A stretch of 64,000 bases of DNA from positions 310,001-374,000 of the forward strand of contig NZ_JALKAO010000003.1 of the NCBI RefSeq assembly GCF_023015985.1, written 5' to 3'. The position numbers and the translations under genes were made by a program. The notes beneath the pieces are model-generated. The model was not told the DNA's origin. It ran no database searches and saw nothing but the letters and a program-made list of their open reading frames with translations. This stretch comes from Marivita sp. S6314. Its GTDB lineage: Bacteria; Pseudomonadota; Alphaproteobacteria; Rhodobacterales; Rhodobacteraceae. Shown piece by piece: positions 39,169-47,645 of this stretch (position 1 is the stretch's first letter; the number at the start of each line of letters is the position of its first letter).

Positions 39169-39890
39169 CGTCCTTGGTCGCCAAAGACATCGTGGCCGGG
39201 TACGTCCCGGATTTGCCGATTCTGAAGGGTGTGTCGCTGACCGCCGAAACCGCCAAGGTCACTGTTATCATCGGCCCGAACGGTGCGGGCAAATCCACAC
39301 TCATCAAAGCGGTTGCCGGGCTGGTGCCTGTGTCGTCTGGCACCGTCACGCTGAACGGGACCGACATCACCAACCCCGCACCCGACAAGATGGGCGCGAA
39401 AGGCGTCGCTTACGTTCCGCAATCCGACAACATCTTCCGGTCGCTAACCATCCGCCAGAACCTCGATCTGGTGCTGCGCAACGCGGGATCTGAAGCGGCG
39501 GCGCGACGGGACGCGTTGTTTACGCAATTCCCGGCTTTGGCCGACAAACAAACCGAACGCGCGGGCGCGTTGTCCGGCGGGCAACGCCAATTCCTTGCCG
39601 TGGCGATGGCGCTGGCGATCAACCCGTCGGTGATCCTGATGGACGAGCCCTCGGCGGGATTGTCACCTAAGGCCGCGCAAGAGGTTCTGGAGTATACCCG
39701 CGCACTGACCGAGCAAGGCGTGACGATCCTTCTGGTTGAGCAAAACGTGAAACAGGCGCTGAGGATGGCGGATCATTGCTACATCCTGGCAGATGGTCAG
39801 AACCAGGTCGATGGCGCGGCACAGGCTTTGCTGGACGACCCGGTGGTGGGCCAGATCTACCTTGGCGGTAAACGGGTGGCACCAGCATGA
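39165..39890 (+). CDS. ABC importer ATPase, LivF-type
   Basis: A 241-residue ATPase: Walker A IGPNGAGKSTLIK, signature LSGGQRQFLAVAMALA and Walker B VILMDEPSAG. ATG overlaps the LivG-type stop. Partner of the preceding ATPase in the branched-chain-amino-acid-type transporter. Confidence 0.94.
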   Translation: MTSLVAKDIVAGYVPDLPILKGVSLTAETAKVTVIIGPNGAGKSTLIKAVAGLVPVSSGTVTLNGTDITNPAPDKMGAKGVAYVPQSDNIFRSLTIRQNLDLVLRNAGSEAAARRDALFTQFPALADKQTERAGALSGGQRQFLAVAMALAINPSVILMDEPSAGLSPKAAQEVLEYTRALTEQGVTILLVEQNVKQALRMADHCYILADGQNQVDGAAQALLDDPVVGQIYLGGKRVAPA

Positions 39891-40801
39891 TCCAGAACAT
39901 CGTTGACGGATTTCTGGTTGGCTCGATCCTGTCGCTGGGCGCGATTGGGTTGACAATGGCAATGCACATGCTGCGCTTTGCCAACTTCTCGCACGCTGAA
40001 CTTCTGTCGGTCGGGGCTTATGCCGCGTTGGTGTTCGACGGTTTGTTTTCGGCGCTATTCCCGGTCATCTCGACCGCGATTGGACCGCTGAGCCTGACCT
40101 GGGCACTGACGCTGGCGACGATCCTGTCGATGGGCATCACAGGGTTGACGGCGATTGCGATCGACAAGCTGGTCTTCAAACGCGTGCGCGCCAAAGGGGG
40201 CGAGTTGTCGATGGTGTTCGCGTCATTCGGGGTCGCGATGATCATCCGCAATATTCTCGGGCTGATCTTTGGGCTGGATCCGGTGCTCTACAGCCAGGAT
40301 ATCGTGTTTGCCATATTGGTCAGCGCCGATCCCCTGCTTTTGGTCAAACCCGACCAAGTGTTCACGCTGATCGCCGCGGTGATCATCATGTTCATCCTGC
40401 ACCTCGTGCTATCGCGCACGACCTTCGGCTATTCCTTACGCGCGGTGGCCGAGAACCCGACGCTGGCGCAGGTTTCGGGCATCAACCTGAACCGGATGAT
40501 CGTCCTGATCTGGCTCATCGGCGGGGGGCTCGCGGCGGCGGCGGGTGTGTTTTACGGACTGACAAACCAGATCAACCCGGTGCTGGGGCGGGACTTGGTT
40601 TTGCCAATCTTTGCCGCGACCATCGTCGGCGGGATCGGCAGCATCTACGGCGCGGTTCTGGGCGGGTTCCTTGTCGGACTGGCGGCGAATCTGGCGCTGG
40701 TGATCCTGCCCTCGGGGTACAGCCCGGCGGTGCCGTTCCTAATCATCCTCGCAGTGCTGCTGATCCGCCCGCACGGGCTTTTCGGGGAAGAGCGCGCATG
40801 A
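39887..40801 (+). CDS. ABC importer permease, LivH-type
   Basis: A 304-residue inner-membrane permease with about eight helices. It has the LivH-like opening DGFLVGSILSLGAIGLTMAMHMLRFANFSHAELLSVGAY and the GRDLVLPIFAATIVGGIGSIYGAVLGG loop. Overlaps both neighbours by four bases. Part of the complete HAAT importer. Confidence 0.93.
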   Translation: MIQNIVDGFLVGSILSLGAIGLTMAMHMLRFANFSHAELLSVGAYAALVFDGLFSALFPVISTAIGPLSLTWALTLATILSMGITGLTAIAIDKLVFKRVRAKGGELSMVFASFGVAMIIRNILGLIFGLDPVLYSQDIVFAILVSADPLLLVKPDQVFTLIAAVIIMFILHLVLSRTTFGYSLRAVAENPTLAQVSGINLNRMIVLIWLIGGGLAAAAGVFYGLTNQINPVLGRDLVLPIFAATIVGGIGSIYGAVLGGFLVGLAANLALVILPSGYSPAVPFLIILAVLLIRPHGLFGEERA

Positions 40802-41748
40802 TCGGGATCATTTCCTACCTGGTCTTCTTCGCCACTGTCGCGTCGATCCTGTCGATTGCGGTGCTGGGACTGAACCTACAATGGGGGAATACGGGCCTGT
40901 TCAATGGCGGTGTGGTCGCCTTCTTCGGGGCGGGGGCTTACGGCACGCTGATCCTTGGCTCTGCACCGCAAGACGGGTTGCTGGGGGGCTTTGGCTTGCC
41001 CTATTTGCTGGCCCTTTTTGGCGGCATGGTGATTGCCGGGATTGTTGCGTGGATTGTCGGACTACTGACCCTGCGGCTCAGGCATGATTACCTCGCCATT
41101 GCGACCTTCGGCGTGGCCGTCGCATTCGAGAACCTCGTGCGCAATGCCGCGATCTTCGGGGGGGCGCAAGGCATACGCGGGTTCGAACGCCCGCTGCGCG
41201 ACGTGTTTGGCAGCGGCCTTGCCTATAACGCGCTGTTCTTTGTCTTTGTGCTGATCCTTCTGATTGCCACCTACCTGTTCCTCGAACGGCTGATCGCGTC
41301 GCCCTTCGGACGCCTGCTTCGCGCGATCCGGGAGGATGAGACCGCGGCGCAGTCCCTGGGCAAATCGCCCTCGCGCGTGCGCCTGACCGCGTTCATCGCC
41401 GGATCGGTGATCATGGGCCTTGCCGGTGGACTCTACGCTACCTTCTATGCCTTCATCAGCCCGCAAGACGTGCTGCCGATCCTGACGTTCCAGATCTGGG
41501 CGATGCTGATCGTGGGTGGCGCGGGCAACAACAAGGGCGCGGTGATGGGCACGTTCCTGATCTGGGCCGCGTGGACCGCAAGCGGTTGGGCGTTGTCGCG
41601 CTTTGCCCCGCTTGACGTTCAACTTTACACCGGGTCGATCCAGTTTGTGCTGATCGGCTTCGTCATCGTGGGAATGCTGATGTGGAGACCACAGGGCCTC
41701 TTTCCGGAAAAACTGGTCGTGTCGCAATCGGCAAAGACCGGGAGATAA
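40798..41748 (+). CDS. ABC importer permease, LivM-type
   Basis: A 316-residue permease with about nine helices: LNLQWGNTGLFNGGVVAFFG at the start and GVAVAFENLVRNAAIFGGAQG inside, ending MLMWRPQGLFPEKL. Overlaps the LivH-type gene. Completes the membrane channel. Confidence 0.93.
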   Translation: MIGIISYLVFFATVASILSIAVLGLNLQWGNTGLFNGGVVAFFGAGAYGTLILGSAPQDGLLGGFGLPYLLALFGGMVIAGIVAWIVGLLTLRLRHDYLAIATFGVAVAFENLVRNAAIFGGAQGIRGFERPLRDVFGSGLAYNALFFVFVLILLIATYLFLERLIASPFGRLLRAIREDETAAQSLGKSPSRVRLTAFIAGSVIMGLAGGLYATFYAFISPQDVLPILTFQIWAMLIVGGAGNNKGAVMGTFLIWAAWTASGWALSRFAPLDVQLYTGSIQFVLIGFVIVGMLMWRPQGLFPEKLVVSQSAKTGR

Positions 41749-41764
41749 AACAGGGAGAAGTGAC

Positions 41765-43027
41765 ATGAACGGATTGAAGACATCGGTGCTGGCGATTGGC
41801 GCAGCACTAGGCTTTGCCAGCTTCGGGACCGAGGCGGCAGCGCAGGATTGCACCACCCGGATCGGGGCAGTGCTGCCGACATCTGTGGACTGGGGCAAGC
41901 CTATCGCGGCAACGGCGCAATACGCGGTGGATATCGCGAACGAGACCGGTGGTGTGGCGGGATGCCAGATCGAAATGGTGCTGCGCGATACGCAAGTGGA
42001 CCCAAAAGTGGGCGTGGATGCGGCGAAAGCTCTGGTCGATCTCGATGGTGTTCAGTTGCTTTTGGGCGCGGTATCCTCGGGCGTGTCGATGCCCATCCTG
42101 ACCTCGGTCACGGTGCCGGCAGGGGTGATGCAGATGTCCTGTTGTTCCTCCTCGACCGCGTTCACGGCGCTGTCTGAAGACGGCAAGACCAACGGTCTTT
42201 TCTACCGCACCTTCGCCACCTCGGGCGTGCAGGCGGCGGTTGGCGCGATGGTGGCGCAGGAGAAGGGCTACGAATCCGTTGCAGTCTTCTACAAGAACGA
42301 CGACTGGGGTCAGGACATTGGCGGTTTGGTCGCCAGGGATCTGGAAGCGCTGGGCATCAACGTAACCGCGCAGATTGCCATCAACGACGCACAGGCGTCC
42401 TACCGTGCCGAAGTGACTGAAGCGCTGCAAACCCAGCCGCAGGCGATCTACATGGCGCTGTACCCTGACGAAGGCACGCAGGTCGTGCGCGAATGGATTT
42501 CGCTTGGCGGCACCCAAAACATGATCGCGGCGAACGCGCTGAAGTCCGAAGAGTTCAAAGAGAATGTCGGCGCCCAGTTCCTTGGCAGTTTCATCGGCAC
42601 CGACACCGCGTCGCCCCGCACCGAAAGCGCTGATGCGTTTGTGGCCGCTTACACAGAACGCTTCGACGGCCCGCCCAGTGGCCCGGGGCTGGCCAACAGC
42701 TATGACGCGACGATGATCGCCCTGATGGCGATGCACGCCGCGGGTGAAGGGGCCACTGGTGCGGATATCGCCGCCAAGATTGGCGCTGTGACCGACCCGA
42801 ACGGGACACCCGTGACAGCGGACGCGGCGGGCTTTGCGCAGGCGAAAGAGGTGCTCGATGGGGGTGAGACCGTGTCTTATCAGGGCGCGACCGGGAATGT
42901 GCAGTTCGACGCCAACGGTGACGTGTCCGCACCTGCCGTGATGTGGACCTTCGGCGAGAGCGGCATTGACGAGATGAAGTATATCTCGCTGACCGAGGTG
43001 AATGATTTCATGGCGTCGATGAAGTGA
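41765..43027 (+). CDS. ABC importer substrate-binding protein
   Basis: A 420-residue periplasmic protein of the branched-chain-amino-acid/amide type. It has a signal peptide (MNGLKTSVLAIGAALGFASFGTEAAAQ) and the early IGAVLPTSVDWGKPIAATAQYAVDIAN. A CCSSS run around residue 125 is unusual for the family. The position after both permeases is typical. The ligand is unknown; the coupled reductases suggest something other than an amino acid. Confidence 0.9.
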   Translation: MNGLKTSVLAIGAALGFASFGTEAAAQDCTTRIGAVLPTSVDWGKPIAATAQYAVDIANETGGVAGCQIEMVLRDTQVDPKVGVDAAKALVDLDGVQLLLGAVSSGVSMPILTSVTVPAGVMQMSCCSSSTAFTALSEDGKTNGLFYRTFATSGVQAAVGAMVAQEKGYESVAVFYKNDDWGQDIGGLVARDLEALGINVTAQIAINDAQASYRAEVTEALQTQPQAIYMALYPDEGTQVVREWISLGGTQNMIAANALKSEEFKENVGAQFLGSFIGTDTASPRTESADAFVAAYTERFDGPPSGPGLANSYDATMIALMAMHAAGEGATGADIAAKIGAVTDPNGTPVTADAAGFAQAKEVLDGGETVSYQGATGNVQFDANGDVSAPAVMWTFGESGIDEMKYISLTEVNDFMASMK

Positions 43028-43062
43028 TTTGATATCGAATTGGCTTCGCCAATCCGACGGGG

Positions 43063-43094
43063 GGCGCGTCTCTGACGAGACGCGCCGCTTTTTT
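43063..43094 (+). terminator. Terminator of the ABC operon
   Basis: Perfect 10-bp stem GGCGCGTCTC/GAGACGCGCC, loop TGAC, then GCTTTTTT, 35 bases after the substrate-binding protein. Confidence 0.9.
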
Positions 43095-43149
43095 GAGGGG
43101 CGCTGCCCCTCGGCGCTATGCGCCTCACCCCGAGATATTTTTCAAACAG
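43095..43149 (+). repeat. Intergenic repeat copy 2, split by the Mu-like element
   Basis: A GAGGGGCGCTGCCCCTC hairpin, a further CGGCGC/GCGCC segment, then CCCCGAGATATTTTTCAAACAG. Joining this to the right flank from 51411 (ACAGAGACAGG) restores the repeat seen at 22680-22727. Confidence 0.75.
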
Positions 43150-43197
43150 TGTAGTGCAACCAATTACTCTGCAATGTAACCTTTTAATCTGCAATCG
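43150..43197 (+). repeat. Left end of the element with TGCAA boxes
   Basis: TG terminus followed by three TGCAA boxes at about 43155, 43170 and 43190. The first two lie in GTGCAACCAATTACTCTGCAA, which matches the right end inverted (15 of 21 bases). Probably transposase end-binding sites. Confidence 0.75.
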
Positions 43198-43397
43198 TTT
43201 CCGGAAGAGATGGGAAGTCCGGGGGCTATCCGGGATGGGTTGGCGTCGTTCGGATTGCTTGCTGGCCTTGATCGGGCCGTCGCTGCCGTATATTCCAACG
43301 CGTGTGGCGACCACGGAAACCGGGGTCCGTGACACCTCGGGCATTGCCGCCCCTGCTAGTGAATGAGGGAACTCCCGACCCTCCGCCACAACTTGCG

Positions 43398-43790
43398 TCA
43401 CGATGACTGAGACGCTTTCCACCAATCATAAATCGCGCTTTTTCCGACACGTCTATCTGGTGGGAATGCACTTGCGACTTCGGACGCAAGCTCAAGGAAG
43501 GTCATGCGGTCGATCCGCGCTTCGATAAAGGCGCGCAGTTCCGGGTCGCTGTCGATCTTGCGCGGCCTGCCGGGGCGGTGAGTTCGGCGGTGCATTGACG
43601 TTGGTGGCGTGGACGTGAAAGGGTCTTTAATCACGTCTTTAACACCCCGTTTAAGGGTCTGTTGAACGGCCGCTTTCGCAGCGGTTACTCTATCCAAAGC
43701 GAGTTGGTAGGGGTGCACGGCAGAGCGCAAGAGGCTTTCGGCCTCGCATAGCTCGGTATAGAGCGCGTCCAGATCGTCGGCACGTGTCAC
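43398..43790 (-). CDS. Mu-like element protein, helix-turn-helix-like
   Basis: A 130-residue protein, the last gene of the element before its left end. An N-terminal helical segment (TELCEAESLLRSAVHPYQLALDRV) is followed by a basic RTHRPGRPRKI linker. The C-terminal MTFLELASEVASAFPPDRRVGKSAIYDWW stretch looks like a helix-turn-helix, so DNA binding is likely. It overlaps the Mor-like gene (ATGA). It could be a small-terminase-like or regulatory protein; no firm family match. Confidence 0.6.
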   Translation of the reverse strand: MTRADDLDALYTELCEAESLLRSAVHPYQLALDRVTAAKAAVQQTLKRGVKDVIKDPFTSTPPTSMHRRTHRPGRPRKIDSDPELRAFIEARIDRMTFLELASEVASAFPPDRRVGKSAIYDWWKASQSS

Positions 43791-44185
43791 AACTTTTCAC
43801 CGTAGTCGCCACGGTCTTCTTTGAGGTAACCTCGAATGGTGATTTCGGACCGCCTTAGACGCCGTGCAATAACAGTCTGCGACATTCCGCGTGCGCGGAA
43901 GCACCGCGCAAGCCAAGCGGATGCCAAAGGCACTCGGCGCTGCTGTAGGTGACGAGTTTCTGCGAGACGTTCTACACCAGACGGACCTATGACCTTCACC
44001 AGTTCGGACCCGGCGCGCGGTTTGTCTGGCACGTAGAGATCGGCCCCGCCAAAAGCCAACAGGAATTCGATGCACAGTTCATAGCCAAGCGAATTGACGT
44101 AGACTTCGACATGGGCCGGGGGCTTCGGATACCGGATTGAAGGTAATTGTGCCTTGTCTGAGCCTTCGACGTTCTGGTGGATCAT
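43787..44185 (-). CDS. Mor-like middle-operon regulator
   Basis: A 132-residue protein. The core CIEFLLAFGGADLYVPDKP, VIGPSGVERLAE and a C-terminal helix-turn-helix (SQTVIARRLRRSEITIRGYLKE) fit the Mor/C family of Mu, which activates middle or late phage promoters. Mor normally follows gemA; here the head genes lie in between. No second element promoter-control gene is seen. Confidence 0.65.
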   Translation of the reverse strand: MIHQNVEGSDKAQLPSIRYPKPPAHVEVYVNSLGYELCIEFLLAFGGADLYVPDKPRAGSELVKVIGPSGVERLAETRHLQQRRVPLASAWLARCFRARGMSQTVIARRLRRSEITIRGYLKEDRGDYGEKL

Positions 44186-44245
44186 GGAGCTTGCCTCAGA
44201 GCGATTGTTTCTTCTCAGAACCGGGATACCCGGTGTGGATGAAGC

Positions 44246-44284
44246 GCCACCCGACCAAGCTCAGGAGCGGCTCAGTCGGGTGGC
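44246..44284. other. Long perfect hairpin between Mor-like and protease genes
   Basis: 10-bp arms (44246-44255 with 44275-44284) enclosing a smaller GAGCGGCTC dyad. No U-run. It may be a terminator for the head module, a processing site or a protein-binding site. Confidence 0.5.
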
Positions 44285-44330
44285 AGGTTGACCGTCGCAA
44301 TGCTGGTAACGTCGGTCAGCCAACTGGTGA

Positions 44331-44807
44331 TCACCATGACTTGTCCCGAAGTTGTTCAGGCGTAATTCCAAGCTGCTCAGCGACCCGCGTCACGGTGCTG
44401 TCAATGTCGATATCGAAGTCAGAGTTGTGCGGCGGTTGTCCGTCACAAAGCTCGGTCATGAGATAGCCATAGGCCGGGGCAGATTTCGAGATGAATGTAT
44501 CGAACTGCGCTTCGTCCAACGTGCAAAGCTCGGTGGCCCAATCGCGCATCGCGGGCGTGATATAGCCCTTCTGGCAGGCGGTTTCGACCTTCTGTTTGAT
44601 GCGGTCTCGTTTCACGGTTTCGTTTTCGTTCGAACGGGTCTTCATGAGGTCTTCGACGGCTTCGATTGGCACGTACTTCGACGGGTCGGGTTTCGCGCCC
44701 TCTTTCAAGCGCTTCTCGAAGGCATCCAGAATGGCCTCTTCGCCGTCTTCAATGGACATGCCCAGCAAAGCGGCAAGCCGTTCAAGAAGTGTCGTATCGT
44801 CTGCCAT
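44331..44807 (-). CDS. Internal scaffold start within the protease gene
   Basis: An in-frame ATG at 44807 (MADDTTLLERLAALLGMS) with a perfect AGGAGGA seven bases upstream would give a 158-residue scaffold from the protease C-terminus. Mu uses the same nested arrangement (gpI and gpZ). Confidence 0.65.
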   Translation of the reverse strand: MADDTTLLERLAALLGMSIEDGEEAILDAFEKRLKEGAKPDPSKYVPIEAVEDLMKTRSNENETVKRDRIKQKVETACQKGYITPAMRDWATELCTLDEAQFDTFISKSAPAYGYLMTELCDGQPPHNSDFDIDIDSTVTRVAEQLGITPEQLRDKSW

Positions 44808-45257
44808 TGTGTCCTCCTGACTGGCAAGCGCGGTCAGATGCAAAGCCGGTCGATGTACCAAGCCCGCACCTTTGATTTTGAGAACCCGCCCGGTGTGCTC
44901 TTCGCACAGCATCGACGGGCTGAGATACCGATACTCGCGATGGCCGATCAACTCGCGCGCGCGTGCTGTCCAGTCCACGCGCCCCCAGATGCCGTCTGCG
45001 CGGGACGCCAGTTCCCGTATCCAACCGGCTGCGGGAACCGGACCAGACGCGCGGGCTTCGGGACGATCGTTCTGGTGTTCATAGTCAATCGCCAGATCGA
45101 GCTTTTCCTGCTCGAACAGTTTAACCAGGCGAAGCGGATCATCGACGGTGAAGTCCCGACCGTCTCTGGCCTTAGTGTGACCCGCAGGAAGCAGGTGAAC
45201 CCATTTCGGCGCGCCGTCCAATTCGCGGTCACATGTGACGCTGACTGTTTTCGACAT
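44331..45257 (-). CDS. Mu-like head maturation protease/scaffold (gpI type)
   Basis: A 308-residue protein. The N-terminal half is the Mu gpI-type protease (MSKTVSVTCDRELDGAPKW, then LDLAIDYEHQNDRPEARASGPVPAAGWI). The C-terminal half is a helical, charged scaffold. ATG 45257 was chosen; the frame is open upstream but not family-like. It starts one base after the decoration gene. In Mu it precedes the major head gene, but here it follows it. Confidence 0.82.
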   Translation of the reverse strand: MSKTVSVTCDRELDGAPKWVHLLPAGHTKARDGRDFTVDDPLRLVKLFEQEKLDLAIDYEHQNDRPEARASGPVPAAGWIRELASRADGIWGRVDWTARARELIGHREYRYLSPSMLCEEHTGRVLKIKGAGLVHRPALHLTALASQEDTMADDTTLLERLAALLGMSIEDGEEAILDAFEKRLKEGAKPDPSKYVPIEAVEDLMKTRSNENETVKRDRIKQKVETACQKGYITPAMRDWATELCTLDEAQFDTFISKSAPAYGYLMTELCDGQPPHNSDFDIDIDSTVTRVAEQLGITPEQLRDKSW

Positions 45258-45258
45258 A

Positions 45259-45690
45259 TTACGCGATCCCGGTGATGGCTTCGTCAAACCGGACCCAGAC
45301 TTGGCTTCCGTCAACTTCGTCAACGAAGCCAGCCGGAGAACGCGCGCCTGTGTCATCAGTCGCTGCCACGGTTTGGTCATCCACGATGTAGCAGAGCTTA
45401 CCAACGTGGCTTGTGCCGATCAGATCGGCACCGGCTGAATTGTCGAATGCAAAAATGCCGGGACGGTAGTTCACAGTCAGGTCACCGGCTTGCCCGCCAG
45501 TATTGTTGGCGCTGCTTTCGGCGCGCCCCAACCCGACAGAACCGGTTTCCGAAGCGCCCGGTTTGATGTCACCGTTCGCATCGCGCATCAGAAGCGAGCC
45601 GTTGTGAATATTCACGTTCGCGGCAACGGTGCCGGAGCGATACCAGCCCATGCGTTCCGGTGTGTTCCGGTCTTTAGTAAGTGCGGTCAT
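45259..45690 (-). CDS. Capsid decoration protein
   Basis: A 143-residue beta-rich phage protein between the major head gene and the protease. It resembles head-decoration or cement proteins (GSLLMRDANGDIKPG, YRPGIFAFDNSAGADLIG). It would bind the outside of the capsid lattice. The assignment rests mainly on position and character. Confidence 0.6.
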   Translation of the reverse strand: MTALTKDRNTPERMGWYRSGTVAANVNIHNGSLLMRDANGDIKPGASETGSVGLGRAESSANNTGGQAGDLTVNYRPGIFAFDNSAGADLIGTSHVGKLCYIVDDQTVAATDDTGARSPAGFVDEVDGSQVWVRFDEAITGIA

Positions 45691-45712
45691 GTCGATGCTC
45701 TCCGGTTGCCGA

Positions 45713-46609
45713 TCAGGCGTCGATGTACGGTGTGACGATCAGTTCGGCGGTTTCCTTCCACGGGTTGGAACCGCCGCCGTCATTGGTTTCGGTGTTGAGG
45801 ATGTGCAGCGCGTCTTCTTCCAGCGCAGGCGGAACAACCAAAACTGTGGGCGTGATACCCAGTACCCGGCCACTGTCATTGCGGTAGCTCATCATCGCCG
45901 CCCGCGCGGCGGCGTAGTTTGCGGCTGTCAGTTCGGCCTTGGACCCAAACCCAAGCTGCCAAAGGCCGTAGCCCGCGTTCACACGCGCCCGGACGCCATA
46001 GAGATAGTCGTCGTTGATAAAGACGTTGTGATCTTCCGGCTTGGTCTTGGCGGTGAACTCGTAGCTTTCGCGTTCCTGCCAGATGATCGGGCGAATACCG
46101 CGCGACGTGTCCAGCAAATACCAGCCCGGCTCAGAGCCTTCTTGCATGTTGCTCACGGTCACAACGTTGCCGTCTTTGTCTTTAGACGGGTGATCGGTGT
46201 CAAAGAAGTTCTGCCCGTCGAAGCACTCTGTTGTGAAGCCTGCCGACAGCAAGCCCATGATCAGTTCTTCCGGGTGCGTCTTTGCGAGACGGCCCATTTC
46301 GGAAAAGACCGGTTTGAAGACGCCCAGCTTGTCGTCGCTGATGTGGTCGCGCGAGACTTTGACAGTGCTTTCGAATTTGCGGTTCTGGATTTTGAACGAA
46401 TGCGCCGTCAGGTTGTGAACATGACGCGGCCCGATCCATTCCCGCAGGTTCGGAAACTGGCCCAGCCAGCCATAGGTTTCTTCGCTGCCGGCACTGGATA
46501 CCGACATGGCAATCTTGTCCCAGTGAACCGGTGCGGTGCTGAACGCATCGTTGTAGACGGTCTGGAAGCCTTTGAAGACCAGATCAAGGTTTTGTTCGTT
46601 GACGATCAT
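45713..46609 (-). CDS. Mu-like major head subunit (gpT type)
   Basis: A 298-residue capsid protein. The family opening IVNEQNLDLVFKGFQTVYNDAF is clear, with QFPNLREWIGPRHVHNL, FKIQNRKFESTVKVSRDHI and PVLVVPPALE-like segments. It forms the capsid shell with the decoration and protease proteins. It is the first gene after the early-operon terminator, so it needs its own promoter. Confidence 0.9.
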   Translation of the reverse strand: MIVNEQNLDLVFKGFQTVYNDAFSTAPVHWDKIAMSVSSAGSEETYGWLGQFPNLREWIGPRHVHNLTAHSFKIQNRKFESTVKVSRDHISDDKLGVFKPVFSEMGRLAKTHPEELIMGLLSAGFTTECFDGQNFFDTDHPSKDKDGNVVTVSNMQEGSEPGWYLLDTSRGIRPIIWQERESYEFTAKTKPEDHNVFINDDYLYGVRARVNAGYGLWQLGFGSKAELTAANYAAARAAMMSYRNDSGRVLGITPTVLVVPPALEEDALHILNTETNDGGGSNPWKETAELIVTPYIDA

Positions 46610-46880
46610 GATGGATCACTCTCCTGAAAATCTCGGATGCCACAAAGGCGGCGGTTTCAGGACGAAAGTAGACGAAGCCGGATGGGCTAAATATCCACTA
46701 ACGTTTGCGGGGTAAGTGTCATTCGAGCGGTTGCCGGACACCGCAAACTGGGAGTGCGAGGGCGCAACGCCGTCTGAGAGCGCCGTTGAATACCCATTTA
46801 ATACCCGCCTCGGTCCTCCGTGACATGAGGGTGCCAAAGTGGACAACGCCACTCTACGGGCAATTCTGATGCCTCCACGC
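46610..46880. other. Control region upstream of the head module
   Basis: No gene seen. It includes an inverted repeat with 8-bp arms (GTTTGCGG at 46703, CCGCAAAC at 46741, 30 bases apart) and AATACCC repeated twice near 46795. This is where a Mor-type regulator could act. Confidence 0.5.
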
Positions 46881-46906
46881 AAAAAGGCGGCGCAAAATGC
46901 GCCGCC
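46881..46906 (-). terminator. Early-operon terminator after gemA
   Basis: Minus strand: perfect 9-bp stem GGCGGCGCA/TGCGCCGCC, loop TTT, followed by five T. Confidence 0.85.
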
Positions 46907-46929
46907 TCTTGTTGTCGTGTCTCGCATGA

Positions 46930-47340
46930 TCAAGCTGCCCGCGACTTCATTGCCTTGAGCGCCGTGATTACTTTGGGCGCGTTTTGAGAGCGAAGGAACC
47001 TTAGGCTGGACACTTTCCAGCACCGTTCGAGCCATTTGTTCAGCTCGTCCTCCCCGGCTTTGCCGTGCGTATACTCATGCCAGAGGACGCGGATCAGTTC
47101 GATCTGGGCGAAGCTTGCCATACCGGGTCGGTCGCCATAGTTGGCCCCCCGCGCGGTCAACGGCGTGAAGCCGCAGTATTCCATGAAGCCCATTATCGCC
47201 TCGAACCCGTCTTTATCGAGTTCCTTGGTGCTGGTGACACCGGCGATCTGGACAAGCGCCGACCGGAAGGTCTCTTCCGTCATTTCCACCTTGCCCTTGG
47301 CCGTGAAGAGGAGTTTGATTTGGTTGTTGGTAATGCTCAT
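46930..47340 (-). CDS. gemA: GemA-like regulatory protein
   Basis: A 136-residue protein of the GemA/DUF1018 family: NNQIKLLFTAKGKV at the start, then an ANYGDRPGMASFAQIELIRVLWHEYT segment. In Mu, GemA modifies host functions and precedes Mor. It overlaps the upstream gene and ends just before the terminator. Confidence 0.85.
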   Translation of the reverse strand: MSITNNQIKLLFTAKGKVEMTEETFRSALVQIAGVTSTKELDKDGFEAIMGFMEYCGFTPLTARGANYGDRPGMASFAQIELIRVLWHEYTHGKAGEDELNKWLERCWKVSSLRFLRSQNAPKVITALKAMKSRAA

Positions 47341-47645
47341 GTCGATGGCCCCCGATTGTGATGTAGGATCGGGTCAGTTTGTCCCGATACGGATTTGAGG
47401 TCTGTTGCAAGGTTGAAAAGGGCTTCGCTTTCGTGGTCGAGCCGTTCCATCGCGTACTCGCCCAGTTCGCACAGATCGGCGGCTTCCGTCTCTTCGAGCG
47501 TCCCGTTGCTCAGACCTTCGCGAATGACCTTGAACAGAGCCTTGGACCCACGCTGCGCGTAGTACGACCGGATCAAACGATCCCCTATGTCGTCAAACGC
47601 CTCGCGCTCCATCGCAAGGGTCAGTGATACCTTGTCAGTCGCCAT
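47337..47645 (-). CDS. Mu-like early protein of unknown function
   Basis: A 102-residue helical, acidic protein between muB and gemA, overlapping both by a few bases. No domain recognised. Its position matches the small semi-essential early genes of Mu-like phages. Confidence 0.6.
   Translation of the reverse strand: MATDKVSLTLAMEREAFDDIGDRLIRSYYAQRGSKALFKVIREGLSNGTLEETEAADLCELGEYAMERLDHESEALFNLATDLKSVSGQTDPILHHNRGPST

Larger units (their letters stand above)
43028..43397. other. Gap holding a terminator, repeat half and element end
   Basis: From left to right it holds a small hairpin (about 43038-43056), the ABC operon terminator, half of the intergenic repeat, the left end of the Mu-like element from 43150, and about 200 bases of its terminal region. 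No gene is supported here. Confidence 0.75.

Noticed and set aside
42880..43425. Minus-strand frame of 181 codons across the left end of the Mu-like element
   Set aside because: It spans the substrate-binding gene, terminator, repeat and element end, so it is a chance frame.
46616..47035. Open frame of 139 codons opposite and beside gemA and the head module
   Set aside because: It crosses the gemA terminator and overlaps gemA; the composition is not protein-like and no ribosome site is present.
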